In this document: one piece after another, positions 49,454 through 61,200 of the stretch
Layout: every line of letters begins with the position of its first letter
Numbering within the stretch: position 1 is the first letter of the stretch
Assembly: GCA_002189035.1 (NCBI GenBank)
Contig: CM007989.1
Span: forward strand, 3,844,001-3,908,000
DNA: 64,000 nucleotides
Source of the DNA: Utricularia gibba
Taxonomy: Eukaryota > Streptophyta > Magnoliopsida > Lamiales > Lentibulariaceae
Direction of reading: 5' to 3'
The notes under the pieces: model-generated
The model's database searches: none
What the model was told of the DNA's origin: nothing
What the model saw: the letters and a program-made list of their open reading frames with translations, nothing else
Program-made: the position numbers and the translations under genes

Positions 49454-51689
49454 GGCGACGGAATATCACATCGCGAATTCCAATTTCTGGGGAAACATCC
49501 ACAGATTGCGCAAGAACAAAGAGCAGCTCAATCGCGAAAAGGAACAATACCCATATGCGTACACCATGTGCCGCTTCTGGGTTACTCCAGATCTACCCAA
49601 ACGTCTTCAAGAAACTCGTTAAACACAAGCCGTTGGGCAAAAGACGGGATCTTTCAAAAGGGAATCGCCTCATCTGACGAGGTGCTTCAGATAGCGCAGT
49701 GTGGTGTGAAGTGAAATGAGTGTACTTTTTCATATACATTAGATTTGAATATCTTGGTGGGTAGTTGAGCATTCAAATCCCCATGAAGACTCCTTCATTG
49801 ACCTAAACTCCTTATATGCCGTCAACTAAGCTGCAGTTCTCTCTCTATTTTTAGAATTTGAATTATAGTATGGAGTTGGATGCTCATTCCAACTTACAAT
49901 CAATATAAATAAATTAATGATCAAGTTTTAAAATTGTGTCATAAGTTTTTCAACTTGTGTTTTTTTGAATAATTTATTATTAAATTTATAAAATTATCAA
50001 AACTGTTATAATGATGCATCATATAAAAGTAAAATGTAAATGCGATATAACTATTATCACTTTGAATCATATAAAATTCAAATATGATATAATCTTAACA
50101 AATGTATTATTCGATTAATCGAACTAATACAAAAAATTCTAATATGAAATTTTATTAAGTTTGAAACCAAAACAGTTCACAATATTGCAAATCAATTCAT
50201 TTTTTAAAAATTTTGAAAATTATTTTAATCTTATTTCCATGATATTTCCTCATAATTTTTTCTTTAATTATATTATGTAAGTTATCTAAATATAAATAAT
50301 TTTAATCCATTTGGATGGTTGGATTTGACAGGACCATGGTTCCATGATGGACAGGGCGCACATGCTGCCCAATGGGATCCTCGGAATGTTGGTCACCAGT
50401 AGCCTCCTCCACAAGAACAAACGAGTATGTTTTCCTGGATTGAATTTCAACCATCAGTTTTCTTGCTCTTTCCTTCCCGGCTGCAGCCTGACGGCATATG
50501 GAGCAGATCCCAATCAGCTTCTCAGCGGCAGTTTTTGATTCCGATGGGCTTGGCAAGCAGCCAAGAGCAGCAGGCCTCAACACAGACAAGAGCAGTAGCA
50601 GCATTGGGCTCTGCTGCACAGATCAACCGCACACGAGTGCAGTATCTCCATTGTGGGAAGAATTTGAAGCTCGCTCGCAGCCATGTCGAAGTAAATTCGG
50701 GGCTTCCTTGGCAAGCTCTGTTGCATGTGCACGGGCAGAGATGACAGGAACAGAGGTAATTGCATTCATTTCAACGTTTCTTTGCATAGCCTGTGAGTAG
50801 TGAAGTTCAAGTTAGCACGTTGGCTGAGAGCTTTTCCCCATCATACAAATACCCATTATTCATGCACATTTACAGAGGTACTAAGAGATATCCACCAGAA
50901 ACACATTGTTGATGCTCTTGAAGTGTATTTGTTTACCAAAACATGGTTGGGCATGCTAGCAGAAGCTTTAAATACAGAAGAAGGCTACATTGGTGAACTA
51001 TAGGACCAGCATGAATGATATTATATCAACATACAGTTTCAACGCCTGTTCATGAGTAAGAAATGGTGCTGTTGTAGTAACCAATATCCTAATGAGGAAA
51101 TTCATCGAACAACCTGTGGGCATTGCCAACAGTGACAACTGCCTACCAAGGCTTTCAGCGTCCTGTAGCTGCACACAACATTCATAGCAATCTTTGACAG
51201 GATCTTGTTCGAGAAACACCTTGAATAAACTTCTCATTCTTTCACATGCTCGCATATAAAAATCATATACTTTGTTTCACCCATCCGCCAATGTCTAAGT
51301 AACGGGTTTTTTTACTGGGCATCAGGGCTTTCTCTTCCTTTTCTTTATTGATCGTCCAATCAGCCCGCTTCTAGGCGCGACTCTGGTTACCCTACTTACC
51401 GTTTTCAGGGCCACTTTTTTTTTTTTTCAGTCACCGCGAACTCGTCGGTTGAATCTTCTTTGATTAACCCATCGCGCTTTCGCATCCTGAAATCGGGTCC
51501 CTGGTCTTTCACCCTTCTTCTTTTAAGCTTCTCCACTATATTTCAGGTTTTGGGTGTCTGTTCTGTGCAAAAAATGGCGGTTTTTGGGCCAAGATAGATA
51601 CTTCATATCCTGCCTTTGGGAAAAAGAGTCCTTTTTTACATCATGCATTCTGTCCCAAACTAATGTGAAGCTTTTTCAAGCTGTGGAAG
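49454..51689. other. Spacer with possible decayed minus-strand gene (50302-51255)
   Basis: 49740-50300 is AT-rich and empty. On the minus strand, 51255-51110 opens with MRACERMRSLFKVFLEQDP, continues with DAESLGRQLSLLAMPTG and meets a plausible donor. 50619-50302 reads AAEKLIGICSICRQAAAGKE and ends with HHGTMVLSNPTIQMD. The residue pattern looks more like protein than chance, but I do not recognise a family and intervening stops suggest decay. A T run lies at 51418-51428. Confidence 0.35.
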
Positions 51690-51965
51690 ATGATAGTAGA
51701 AAAACCTAGTTAGATTAGGCATGGAGGCACCCAGATTTTCTCCATTGATATTCAAAGAGGAGGACTCAGGTTCGCCACTGGAGGTGGTGATCATAAGGTA
51801 CGCTTCCGTTTGCTGAATAAATAAATTTGGAGGAATCTGAATTGGATAGTGAATCCCAGAAGTGAACCTAGATGTCGATGTAGTTACGCCCCTGTAACAC
51901 TCCACGTGAAGTCAAACTATCTTTATGTTTTGTCTGCGTTAGCCCATTTTTTCATGTTTGTGCTT

Positions 51966-51980
51966 ATGAAGTTAAACGTC
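51966..51980 (+). repeat. Target-site duplication, left copy, of the LINE
   Basis: ATGAAGTTAAACGTC here matches ATGAAGTTAAGCGTC at 54071-54085, 14 of 15 bases, flanking the LINE body exactly. Confidence 0.85.
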
Positions 51981-54070
51981 CAGCTGGATTTTTCAAAATT
52001 GATTTTGAGAGGGCATACGTTCGGTCCAATGAGAATTCTTATTTAGAACTATGAAATTGATGGGATTTAGTGAAAGATGGATCAATTGGATTAAGGGGTT
52101 ACTCCAAAACGAGGTTGCTGAGATAGTAGGAAACGGGGCCCCCTCTGGTTTTTTTGCAGTTCAAAAGGGGTTGAGACAAGGAGACCCATGTGCTCCTTTC
52201 TTATTTTTATCGTGGTAGAAGTAATTCACTACTTAATCCAACGAGCTATAAAGTGTGACTTATTGAGGTGAATCAAGCTTGGTCTTACTGGTCCTAATCT
52301 TTTTCATCTCCAATACGCCGATGATATTATACTTTGTGGCAAATGGAATACAGAGAATATCTCTATGATGCAGCAGGTTATACGTCTGTTTGAAGAAGCT
52401 TATGACCTCAAGGTAAATATGCAGAAATCTGGACTATATGGCATCAACGTTGATCAAAATAATATTACACAAATTGCAAGACAAATAGGGTGTTCAGTTG
52501 GTAAATTCCCAATGAAGTATTTGGGTTTCAAGATTGGTATGCAAACGAGGCGAGTTTCTTTTTGGGATCACATTGTAAATAAATTCAAAGGTAAATTATC
52601 AAGTTGGAAAAGTAGACTGATTTCCCAAGCAAGTAGGCTTACTCTACTAAAGTCATGCTTTAGTTGTCTTCCTCTATTTTATATGTCTCTCTATGAATTC
52701 CCAAATGAGGTATTAAAAACTCTTGAAGGCATACGTCGGAGATTCTTTTGGGGACATGAGAGTGAAGAAAGAAAAATCTATTGGATAAAGTGGAAGAAAC
52801 TGTCCCAAGCCCCACAAGAAGGTGGGTTAGGAATTTCAAGTTTGAAAGCTAAAAACATTGATCTCCTTTCTAAATGGTGGTGAAGATTTAACATTGAAGA
52901 TAAGGCGTTGTGGAGGAGAATTATAGTCGGTATATATGGTCCAATGGGTGGTTTGTCAGCTTTGGATGTACATGATAGTTACAAATCTACATGGGAAAAA
53001 ATAATTCACATTGGAAAATATTGGGAAGCTGCTGGAAAACCACTGTAAGCACAATTCAAGTGGTCTATCTATCAAGGGAATCGTATTAAGTTTTGGCATG
53101 ATGTTTGGATAGGAGATATATCTTTTAATATTAAGTTTCAAAGACTATTTGGTTTAGCTACGAATAGGGAGGCACTAGTTGCAGAGATGGGTTCGTTGGC
53201 TGGTGAGGAGTGGTATTGGATAATGGAGTGGTGATGCCGACCGAGATATCAAGCACTACACGAGCTTCAAAATATGGAAAACATTATGTACGAAGTAAAT
53301 TTCTTGGGAGGAAGGGACAGTGTGACATTTATTGAGAGCATTGATGGAGTTTTTAATGTCAAGAAAGCCATTTTAATTATTGAGAAGTTTTTTTCAGAAG
53401 AAAGATCGACCCAACCGTTAAAGATGAAGAGATTAATTCTATCTAAAGTGAACTTGTGTGTATGGAGGCTGTTGAATTCCGATCTGGCAACTGCAATGAA
53501 CCTAAGGCTAAGAGGAATAATGAACATACCATCAGATTGTATGATGTGCAACTTTGAAACTGAAGATGCCCAACATGCCATTTTCAAATGTCGTGCAAGT
53601 CAGGCCATCTGGAGCCAAATACAAATCTGGACAGAATACGTGGTGAGGGTTCATTCAGACAACATTGACTTACCTATTAGCATTGTGTATGCTGGCAGGT
53701 ATGCTGAACAAGTAGGATCTGTTCTATGATCCTTGATCTATGTAACAATATGGCTGATATGGAAGCGACGAAACACTAAAGTTTTCTGCCACCGAGAAGA
53801 TCCGGCTTCACTAACTTTCAGCAACATTCAATTCCTTATCTTTTTCTGGATTAACAAGAGAAGCAAATTTGACTCCAGTAGACTGATATGGCAAGAGTGG
53901 ATTACGTGTCCTGTGGGTGCAATATGCAATTCCACAATCAGATCGCACCGCCTGGGACGGTAGATACAGGGGCTTTAGAGCCCTGGTGTATAGCAAATAA
54001 TAGAGACTACTCTATGTAGTAGTGTAATGAGATGTATGATTTCTAGTAATAAGATAACCGATAAAAAAAA
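51981..54070 (+). mobile_element. 5'-truncated L1-type LINE inserted in HIRA intron 1
   Basis: The body begins inside reverse transcriptase (FFKIDFERAY), then shows WIKGLLQNEVAEIV, GLRQGDPCAPFLF and an intact YADD catalytic motif near 52317. Next come the thumb and connection region (KYLGFKIGMQTRRVSFWD, GGLGISSLKAKNIDLLSKWW) and a zf-RVT domain near 53400-53600 (LWR and CMMCNFETEDAQHAIFKC pattern). It ends in a short A run at 54062-54070. Stops occur near 52036, 52216, 52881 and elsewhere. A 15-base target duplication flanks it. Same strand as HIRA. No endonuclease domain remains. Confidence 0.93.
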
Positions 54071-54085
54071 ATGAAGTTAAGCGTC
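54071..54085 (+). repeat. Target-site duplication, right copy, of the LINE
   Basis: Directly follows the A tail and lies 18 bases before the HIRA exon 2 acceptor. One base differs from the left copy, consistent with some age. Confidence 0.85.
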
Positions 54086-56688
54086 GTGTATTGACCATTC
54101 AGGTCCGCATATGGAACATGAAATCTGTTGGCCGTGAACTGTAATTGATGATTCAGTATCAAAGCTACTGGCAACACTGCGCGATCATTTTGGCTCTGTT
54201 AACTGTGTGAGATGGGCTAAACATGGGCAGTATATTGCCTCTGGATCTGATGGCCAAGTTATTCTCATCCATGAGAGAAAGCCCGGATCAGGAACAACGG
54301 AGTTTGGTAGTGGAGAGCCACCTGATGCTGAGAACTGGAAGTTTCCATGACTCTGAGAGGGCACACTGCTGATGTGGTAATCAAAATACATGCTACAAAC
54401 AACATGAAATTACATCATGCTTGATTTTTTTCATGGTGAAAGTAGGTGGATCTTAATTGGTCGCCAGATCATTCAGCATTGGTGAGCGGAAGTCTGGATT
54501 ACACCATTCATGTCTGGGACATGAGTAACGGCAGTTGCATGGCTGATCTCCGAAGTCACTCAAGTCTGGTTAAAGGTGTGGTTTGGGACCCAATAGGCTC
54601 ATTCCTGGCTAGCCAATCAGATGACAAAACTGTCATTATTTGGGGAACAAGTGACTGGAGCATTGCACATAGAACCGAGGGTCATTGAGCAAAATCTGTA
54701 AGTTGGTAAATTGGCCAATGATTTGCATCATCAAGTATCAGATTCTAGTTTTAAGTAATTCAGCTGACCAGTAGCTGCCATTAGTTCTTGTTTTGTTATG
54801 TAGCTTTTCTTCAGTTTTTTTGGCACCTTACGCTTTTTGAAACATGGCCTTTGCAGCTTGGATCCACTTTCTTTAGGCGCCTAGATTGGTCTCCTTGTGG
54901 ACATTTTATAACAACACATGGTTTTCAGAAACCGCGACATTCAACACCTGTTCTTGAGAGAGGGGAATAGTCTGCAACTTTTGACTTCTTAGGACATAAT
55001 GCTCCAATCATTGTTACTAAGTTCAATCATTCAATGTTTAGAAGAATATTATCCAATGTTCAGAACTGCAGCTGTTGGGTGGAGCAATGGCACCAATGGC
55101 TCTTCAAGGAGTGAAGCCAAAGATTCACAGCCATATAATGTGATTGCAATAGGAAGTCAGGATCGTACCACAACGGTGTGGACTATTGCAAGCCCCCACC
55201 CCTTATTTGTGGCTAAGCATTTCTTTTCTCAAAGTGTCGTAGACCTATCTTAGTAATATGTTCTTTTATTTTTTATGCACTTGGGTAGCTGGGAACTGCA
55301 ATATTTGTGTTTTAACTGAATATTTTACAAACTGCTCCTTTTTTGCAGGAGCCCTGATGGATACTCGCTGTTTGCTTGTTCTCTGGATGGGACAGTTGCA
55401 GCATTCCATTTTGATGCTTATGAAATTGGACATAAATTGACTGATGCTGAATTAGATGATCTAAAACGAAGTCGGTATGGTGATATGCGAGGCCGACAGG
55501 GTATCCTAGCTGAATCTGCATCTCAGTTGTTGCTTGAAGCAACTTTTGCAAAACAGAATCAGAAGAAAAGGCCAAAGACTACTGTCCAGGACAGCCATAC
55601 ATTAGGAAAACCTTCTGCTGGCCTGGTTCTTCCTCCACGCACCATGTTGTGGATCTTACTCCCTGGACAGAACCTCTCACCTACCACAAGAGGAGCAAGC
55701 CCAACTCAAATATCAACCCTTAAGCATGAACGGCTTGATGAGAGGAGAGACCACCTTTTATTTTAGTGCAGAACGCAGAACTGAGCCTGGAGGCAGGGGG
55801 AGCTGTGCCTGGAGGCCGTTTCATGTTTCATCCCTTGGTTCTTTCGTTTTCTGTGTTTGTTGAGATTGTGTCAAAACTTGTTCTTAATTAGTATTCTTTG
55901 TTCTTATTGAAACTGGGGCCTATTAATCGCTCGAAATCCAAGAACACAACAAACCAATACTGCCCTTAGTGATGGAAAGGGTACCAAAAACCCCCCCAAG
56001 CAATGAACCTAAAAAACTCAGTTCATCTAAGGCCGCAAGTCCTGTGAAGCAAAAAGAATATAGACGTCCGGATGGTCATAAGAGGATAATTTCAGAGGCT
56101 GTTGGAGTAGCTGTAGAGTCCAAATCTCTTGAGTTTCCTGCCAACTCGCCAGTTCAAAGTAGGGATGAAAATGTTGCAGTTCATAATAATGCTGGCGCTG
56201 TATCTGGTTCACTTAGGACAGCTACCAGTGTAATTTCTGACCCAAAAGATCGTTGTGGCATGACAGCTAGAGCATTTATCAGTGAGAGTCTGGTCATTGA
56301 GAAGGTTCCAGTGGATGGAAATAAAGAAACTAGTAATCTGGTTGAGCAGATTGGTATTTCAAATTCTGGCAGCATTCTCTCAATACGAGTGTTGGGCAAA
56401 AAACAAGGGGGAGGTGCAGTACCGGTTTGCTTGCAAGCTCGATTGAAAGTGCATCAGAAACACATCTACCATTACAGAAACAGTGCTATCGTGTTCATCA
56501 GGGCCTCAAACTCTTTGGTCTGACAGGCTATCTGGAAAGGTCGCAGTCATGGCCGGGAACTCTAATTTTTGGGCTGTTGGCTGTCAAGATGGATCACTGC
56601 AGGCCAGTATAGGTAAATTAAGGATAAAATAATTATATTAATAAAAAATAGAAGAAATCAGTAGTGTACAGATCAGGTAATTGGATTT

Positions 56689-56737
56689 TGGGCTCTATGA
56701 GAACAGAGGTGGTTCACCCAAAAGGCCATAAAGCCCA
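56689..56737 (+). promoter_or_regulatory. Two site II elements upstream of RPP2
   Basis: TGGGCT at 56689-56694 and its reverse complement AGCCCA at 56732-56737 match TGGGCY. They lie 120-170 bases before the P2 start codon, and an AGCCCTAA telo-like word follows at 56767-56774. Such pairs are typical of ribosomal protein promoters. The HIRA pseudogene ends less than 100 bases upstream. Confidence 0.5.
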
Positions 56738-56858
56738 GGGTTTTCGTCAATAATATGAATCACAGAAGCCCTAAGATCGAAAAAGGCCGGTGGTCAGAGG
56801 TGTGTCTCAGGAGATCCTTCAGCGGAGGCGAACTCTTGAGATTGTTGTTCGTTTCGAA

Positions 56859-57716
56859 ATGAAGGTGGTAGCAGCTTACTTGTTGGCAGTTTTGGGTGGC
56901 AATGCCTGTCCGTCGGCGGAGGAGTTGAAGGGTATCTTGGGCTCAGGTACGAACGATTACATGTTTTTTTTTCTGTTCAGTTGGAATCTTGTTGATTGAA
57001 TTTGTTGTCTTTCGTGGTGATCTTGCTAGAAATATGCAATCTACATATGAATGGCTTGACCGGAGTTAAAGATGGCATTTTTTTTCTGTAGTAGTGCTCT
57101 GTACAGGGTCATTTTTGTTTGTTTTATTGCGCCATACCTTTTTTTTTTTTTTTTTTTTTGTAATTCTATGTGAATTTTGGTGGAATTGATTTCTTTCTGT
57201 ATGCGTTTGTTTCGATATTAAGCTAGTTATGATTAAGCGTCGTCGTGTGCATTACTTTTTATTTGTTGATTTTCTTTTCTGATTTCCGTGTTGTGTTCCA
57301 ATACTTAACTGATGCATGGTGTACCGCTTCGTTCGCAGTTGGGGCTGAGGCAGACGACGAGAAAATTGAGTTACTGTTGTCCCAAGTTCAAGGCAAGGAT
57401 ATAACTGAATTGATCGCTGCTGGGAGAGAAAAATTGGCTTCTGTTCCTGCCGGAGGTGGTGGCGGTGCTGCATTTTCTGTGGCTGTGCCTGCTGGTGATG
57501 CTGCCGCCCCTGCAGCAGCTGCTGCCGAGTCAAAGAAAGAGGAGAAACTAGAAGAGAAAGAGGAGTCCGACGATGTATGTTCTATGACTGTTGATTATAT
57601 TTCTCTTACAGATCAAATTTGCAATACCCTTTTCTTCTATTTGATGCTTGAGCATAGCGTAATCTTCATCTATCCTACCTACCTTGCAGGACATGGGATT
57701 CAGTCTCTTTGACTAA
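56859..57716 (+). CDS. RPP2: 60S acidic ribosomal protein P2
   Basis: Lateral stalk protein of the cytosolic large subunit that recruits translation GTPases. Three exons: 56859-56946, 57339-57574, 57690-57716, giving 116 residues. The N-terminal dimerisation domain begins [20 protein letters not shown]; the hinge is Gly and Ala rich; the acidic tail ends [12 protein letters not shown], the universal stalk terminus, with its last eight residues in a separate mini-exon. Intron 1 contains a run of about 20 T at 57140-57160. Confidence 0.96.
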
Positions 57717-57974
57717 GAAATGAAGTCGATGGTGTGTCATAAAAGAGTATTTCCAGTTTTCCAATCCACTTGGTTTGAATTCGTATCATATCAAAGTAGA
57801 GGTGTTTGTTTTGTGTTTATTGACTCTTCTGTGATCTCAAGATACTTCTACTTGTAATTTGTTCATGATGCAGTAGTGTGTTGAGCATTATTTTGCTGCA
57901 ACTCTTGCCATTGCACGAAAAGCATCCAGTTTCTAGCATTATATGAGGTATGTGTACAAAGCGTTCAATGCTGA

Positions 57975-60026
57975 TTAGTAGTACTCTACCGGTGTATCAG
58001 GACAACTCTCTTCGGAGAAATACTCTCCCCTGTCCATCTTTGAAGGGACGAAAGGTGGAGTATTGCATCGGAGAAGCGCCCAGTTCAGCCCTTTGAAGAA
58101 GGGGTGATGCTTGATGGCTGAGGCGCCCATAGTGGATCCCAGTCTCGTGCCTGGATCCTTCACCAGCAGTTGTGAGATCAGATCCTTTGCTTGTCCCGGC
58201 ACAGCTGGTTCTCTCGGAAACTCCAGGGCTCTGGCCACAATGTTGGCGAAAGTTACCTCGTGGTCCACTCCACGAAACGGCGTCACGCCGTAGAAAAGCT
58301 CGAAAATGAAGATCCCCAAAGTCCACCAGTCTACAGCATTGCCATGTCCTTCTCCAGAAACTATCTCCGGGGCCAGGTACTCATGCGTCCCCACAAAGGA
58401 CATCGACCGGAGATCAACCGGCTCCGTCACAACCTCCGGTCCAGACCGACGACTGGCTTTCTTCTTCCGCTTCCACTTGTGGTGAAAACAGGACACCGCC
58501 GGGACAATGCAGCTGGGAAGCATGCAGGAAGCTGCTGTCATCCCTTTTGGCTCAGGGGCGTAACTGCTCTCCGGAGGGATGCTCCAGCACTCCTGCGAGG
58601 GAATCACCTGCGCCGGAGTGGAAGTCCAGTCATCGCACCGGAGCGAGAGGTCGAAGTCAGTGAGCATTACATGGCCATCTGATCGGATCAAGACGTTCTC
58701 AGGCTTCAGGTCACGGTACACAACTCCCATCATGTGCAGGTACTCCAGCGCCGCCACAACTTCGGATGCATAGAATCTGTTCATTGCATGGGAACCACCA
58801 TGAACACAAACAGCCGGAACCAGACAACTACACAAGAAGATGACAGTAACTGCAGGTTTCACTCTTAATTTCCTCTACTGACTGACACCCTGTGCTTTAG
58901 GGCTGGTGTGACAATCAATGAAGAACAAAAAAAAGGCACAATGACAAGTCCCAACATCTCATCATACCTCAAGAAGGGCAAAAAGTTGGACCCAAGTGTC
59001 ACATCAAAAGGCAAGGATTACTGTGGGTATTATTAGTTCTTTTTTTACCACAGTAAATATCATGTGTATGACAATTAACCACGGTAAAATTCTGAACAGG
59101 GGTTACTTTTATGACAAAAAAAGGTAAACTCTCTCACTGGTTGGTTGGGCTTCCTGAATAAACACATTCATTAGGGACCAGGATGCAAAAAATGATGGGC
59201 ACTGAAAATAGGATAATATTTTGAAATTAGTTAATAGGGAAAAAATTAAGGTTTGTGATTAGATGATGAATAGAGCATGAGTATCGCTGTCGGCCAATAG
59301 GATGGCGACGTGTGTAATCAGCGCCGCACAATGCAATGTTGCGCCACATGCTGTGTCTGAGTGGAGAGTGATTTATTGATTTAATTAAAAAAGATTTATT
59401 TTTTATTAACAAAATAATATTTTTCTGAATTATTTGCTTAATTGAAATATTTTGTAAAAATAATAATTTTACTGGGGAAGAGTAATGATTAGTAAGCTTG
59501 GAGAAAAATGGACGCACCGGACGGCGGAGTCGGGGAACCTTTTAAACGGCTGACGCTGCCGGAGGAGGTGGAGGTCTCCGCCGGGGCAGAACTCAGTGAG
59601 TAAGCAGAAGGAGCTCGGCGACTCCACGGCGGCGTAGAGCCTGGGAAGAAATGGGTGGTCCAGCATTTGCAGAATCTCCTTCTCCCTTCTCGCTCTGTCC
59701 TCCTTGTTCCGGCTGGCGAGCTCTTTCTTGTCCATCACCTTCGCCGCCAGGAGCTCCGGTGACGGCGCTTTTTTCAGCTCCACGAGGTATACGGAACCGA
59801 TGTCACCGCTCCCGATGCGGCGGAGGAAGTGGAGGTCGGCGAAAGAGAGAAGCGTACAGGAGGAGTCGTCCGCGAGGAGGAGTTTGGAGGCCGCGGCGGC
59901 TGAGGAGGAGGATGAGGAGTTGGAGTTGGAGTCGGAGACGGAGCTGGTGGAGAGGTTGATTTCAGTGACGGTGGTGGCGGTGGAGTTGAAGCTCAGGCTA
60001 CAGAGATCGTCAACGACGTCCTCCAT
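57975..60026 (-). CDS. Plant AGC (group VIII) Ser/Thr protein kinase
   Basis: Two exons on the minus strand, 60026-59518 and 58776-57975, give 436 residues. The Ser-rich N-terminus (to about residue 60) precedes the kinase: glycine loop [13 protein letters not shown], Lys in [10 protein letters not shown], catalytic [14 protein letters not shown] instead of DFG (the AGCVIII hallmark), then an insertion of about 80 residues with Cys-rich and basic [11 protein letters not shown] parts. [20 protein letters not shown] and the C-terminal PVEYY follow. The basic patch could bind membrane phospholipids as in PINOID and D6PK, which phosphorylate PIN auxin carriers. I think it is nearest the AGC1-12 or PINOID-related branch but cannot settle this by eye. 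Start chosen at [11 protein letters not shown]; upstream in-frame ATGs lack family similarity. Confidence 0.93.
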
Positions 60027-61200
60027 TAGACCGAGAGGATGGAGTGTCGCACCGTACCACCGAAATGAAGGAGCGTTGGCCCACGGAAAAACCCTTACGT
60101 TATATATCTGATACATTACGTGGGGCCCACTCACGTGCTTTCTATTTATCATACACAGGCGTTTATTTTATTTTATATTGAATTTGTAAATATTTAATTA
60201 AATTTACGATTAAATTAGAAAATTAATTCAGTCTTTATTTAAATAGCATTTATGTTTTGAAATTAAAAAATATAATTAAAATTTATTGAAATCGATTCAA
60301 TTTATTATAAAAAAGTTTATCCTAAATTGAATTTTATCGTTATTAATTTTCAACATCTATGAAAATTATAAAATTGGTTTTTATTATTTTAGTGTTATCC
60401 CATTATTAAAAAAATTGGATTTAATTAACTGTATTGTTTCAAAACAGTGATAAAATTGATTATTGTCGTTTAGAAAAGTAATTGTGAATAATTTAATATC
60501 CACTATTTACATTGTGATAAATAATTCTTATTATTTGAAATAATTAGTATTAATAGTTTACAGTTAGGCGTTTTATCGGTAAGGGTAAAACTTAAAATCA
60601 TAAAATTTAAATACTAGAAATAGATAATATCGTGAAAGCAGAATATTGATAATTATATTTGATATCAAAATCAAACTTACATATGTAATCAATGGTGAAA
60701 CAAAATTCAATGAATCTGCAATCCAAGGACAAATATAAAGAACTTAATCAAATGTCACATCAATTATAAATGAGATAGATGAAGAGAGTATTTAAAAATT
60801 TGACAAAATTAGTATGCAACTAATTATGTCGAGTTTTGAATAGTATAAATTAATTATGATGTTGTTAAAATAATGGAAGACTAAAAATATTTAAAATATG
60901 AAATTTTGAGACTAATCATAAGTCATATTTGAGGACTAATTACATTTGATACATAAAATTGATTTTACGAATAAGGATGAAATATGTAATTTAAGTAAAC
61001 TGAAATATGGATTCAACCTGTTTTTAAAACATTTTTTGTTCGTAAAAACACATGAAATATTTATTTATTTATTATATTATTATTATTATTATTATTATTA
61101 TCATACAAGTAAACATACTTTTTTTTTTATAATAGTCAGGCTTTGAGTATTCAAGAATGGGCCTTTGGGGCTCTGTATGTTGGCCCAATTTCCCTTCTTT
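60027..61200. other. AT-rich spacer upstream of the AGC kinase
   Basis: 60160-61140 is extremely AT-rich with no gene seen. A trinucleotide repeat ends it. Confidence 0.5.
61071..61102. repeat. (ATT)n microsatellite
   Basis: About ten nearly perfect ATT units; a likely polymorphic marker. Confidence 0.85.

Larger units (their letters stand above)
51690..56612 (+). pseudogene. HIRA: HIRA histone chaperone pseudogene, intron-containing, 3' truncated
   Basis: HIRA deposits histone H3.3 independently of replication. Exon 1 (51690-51797) reads MIVEKPS, stop, [14 protein letters not shown] and ends GGGDHK. Exon 2 resumes at 54103 with VRIWNMKSVG. WD40 repeats, the Pro/Ser-rich middle part and the beginning of the HIRA-specific domain (LWSDRLSGK, then [13 protein letters not shown]) follow to about 56612, where similarity ends. 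Damage includes Trp-to-stop codons at 51711, 54686, 54968 and at the exon junction near 55252/55350, and one-base losses near 54140 and 54336. Introns are retained, so it arose from DNA duplication or in-place decay, not retroposition. A LINE sits in intron 1. Confidence 0.92.

Noticed and set aside
59651-60111. Long plus-strand frames opposite the AGC kinase first exon
   Set aside because: They are antisense shadows of a Ser/Glu-biased, GC-rich exon; the minus strand has clear kinase motifs.
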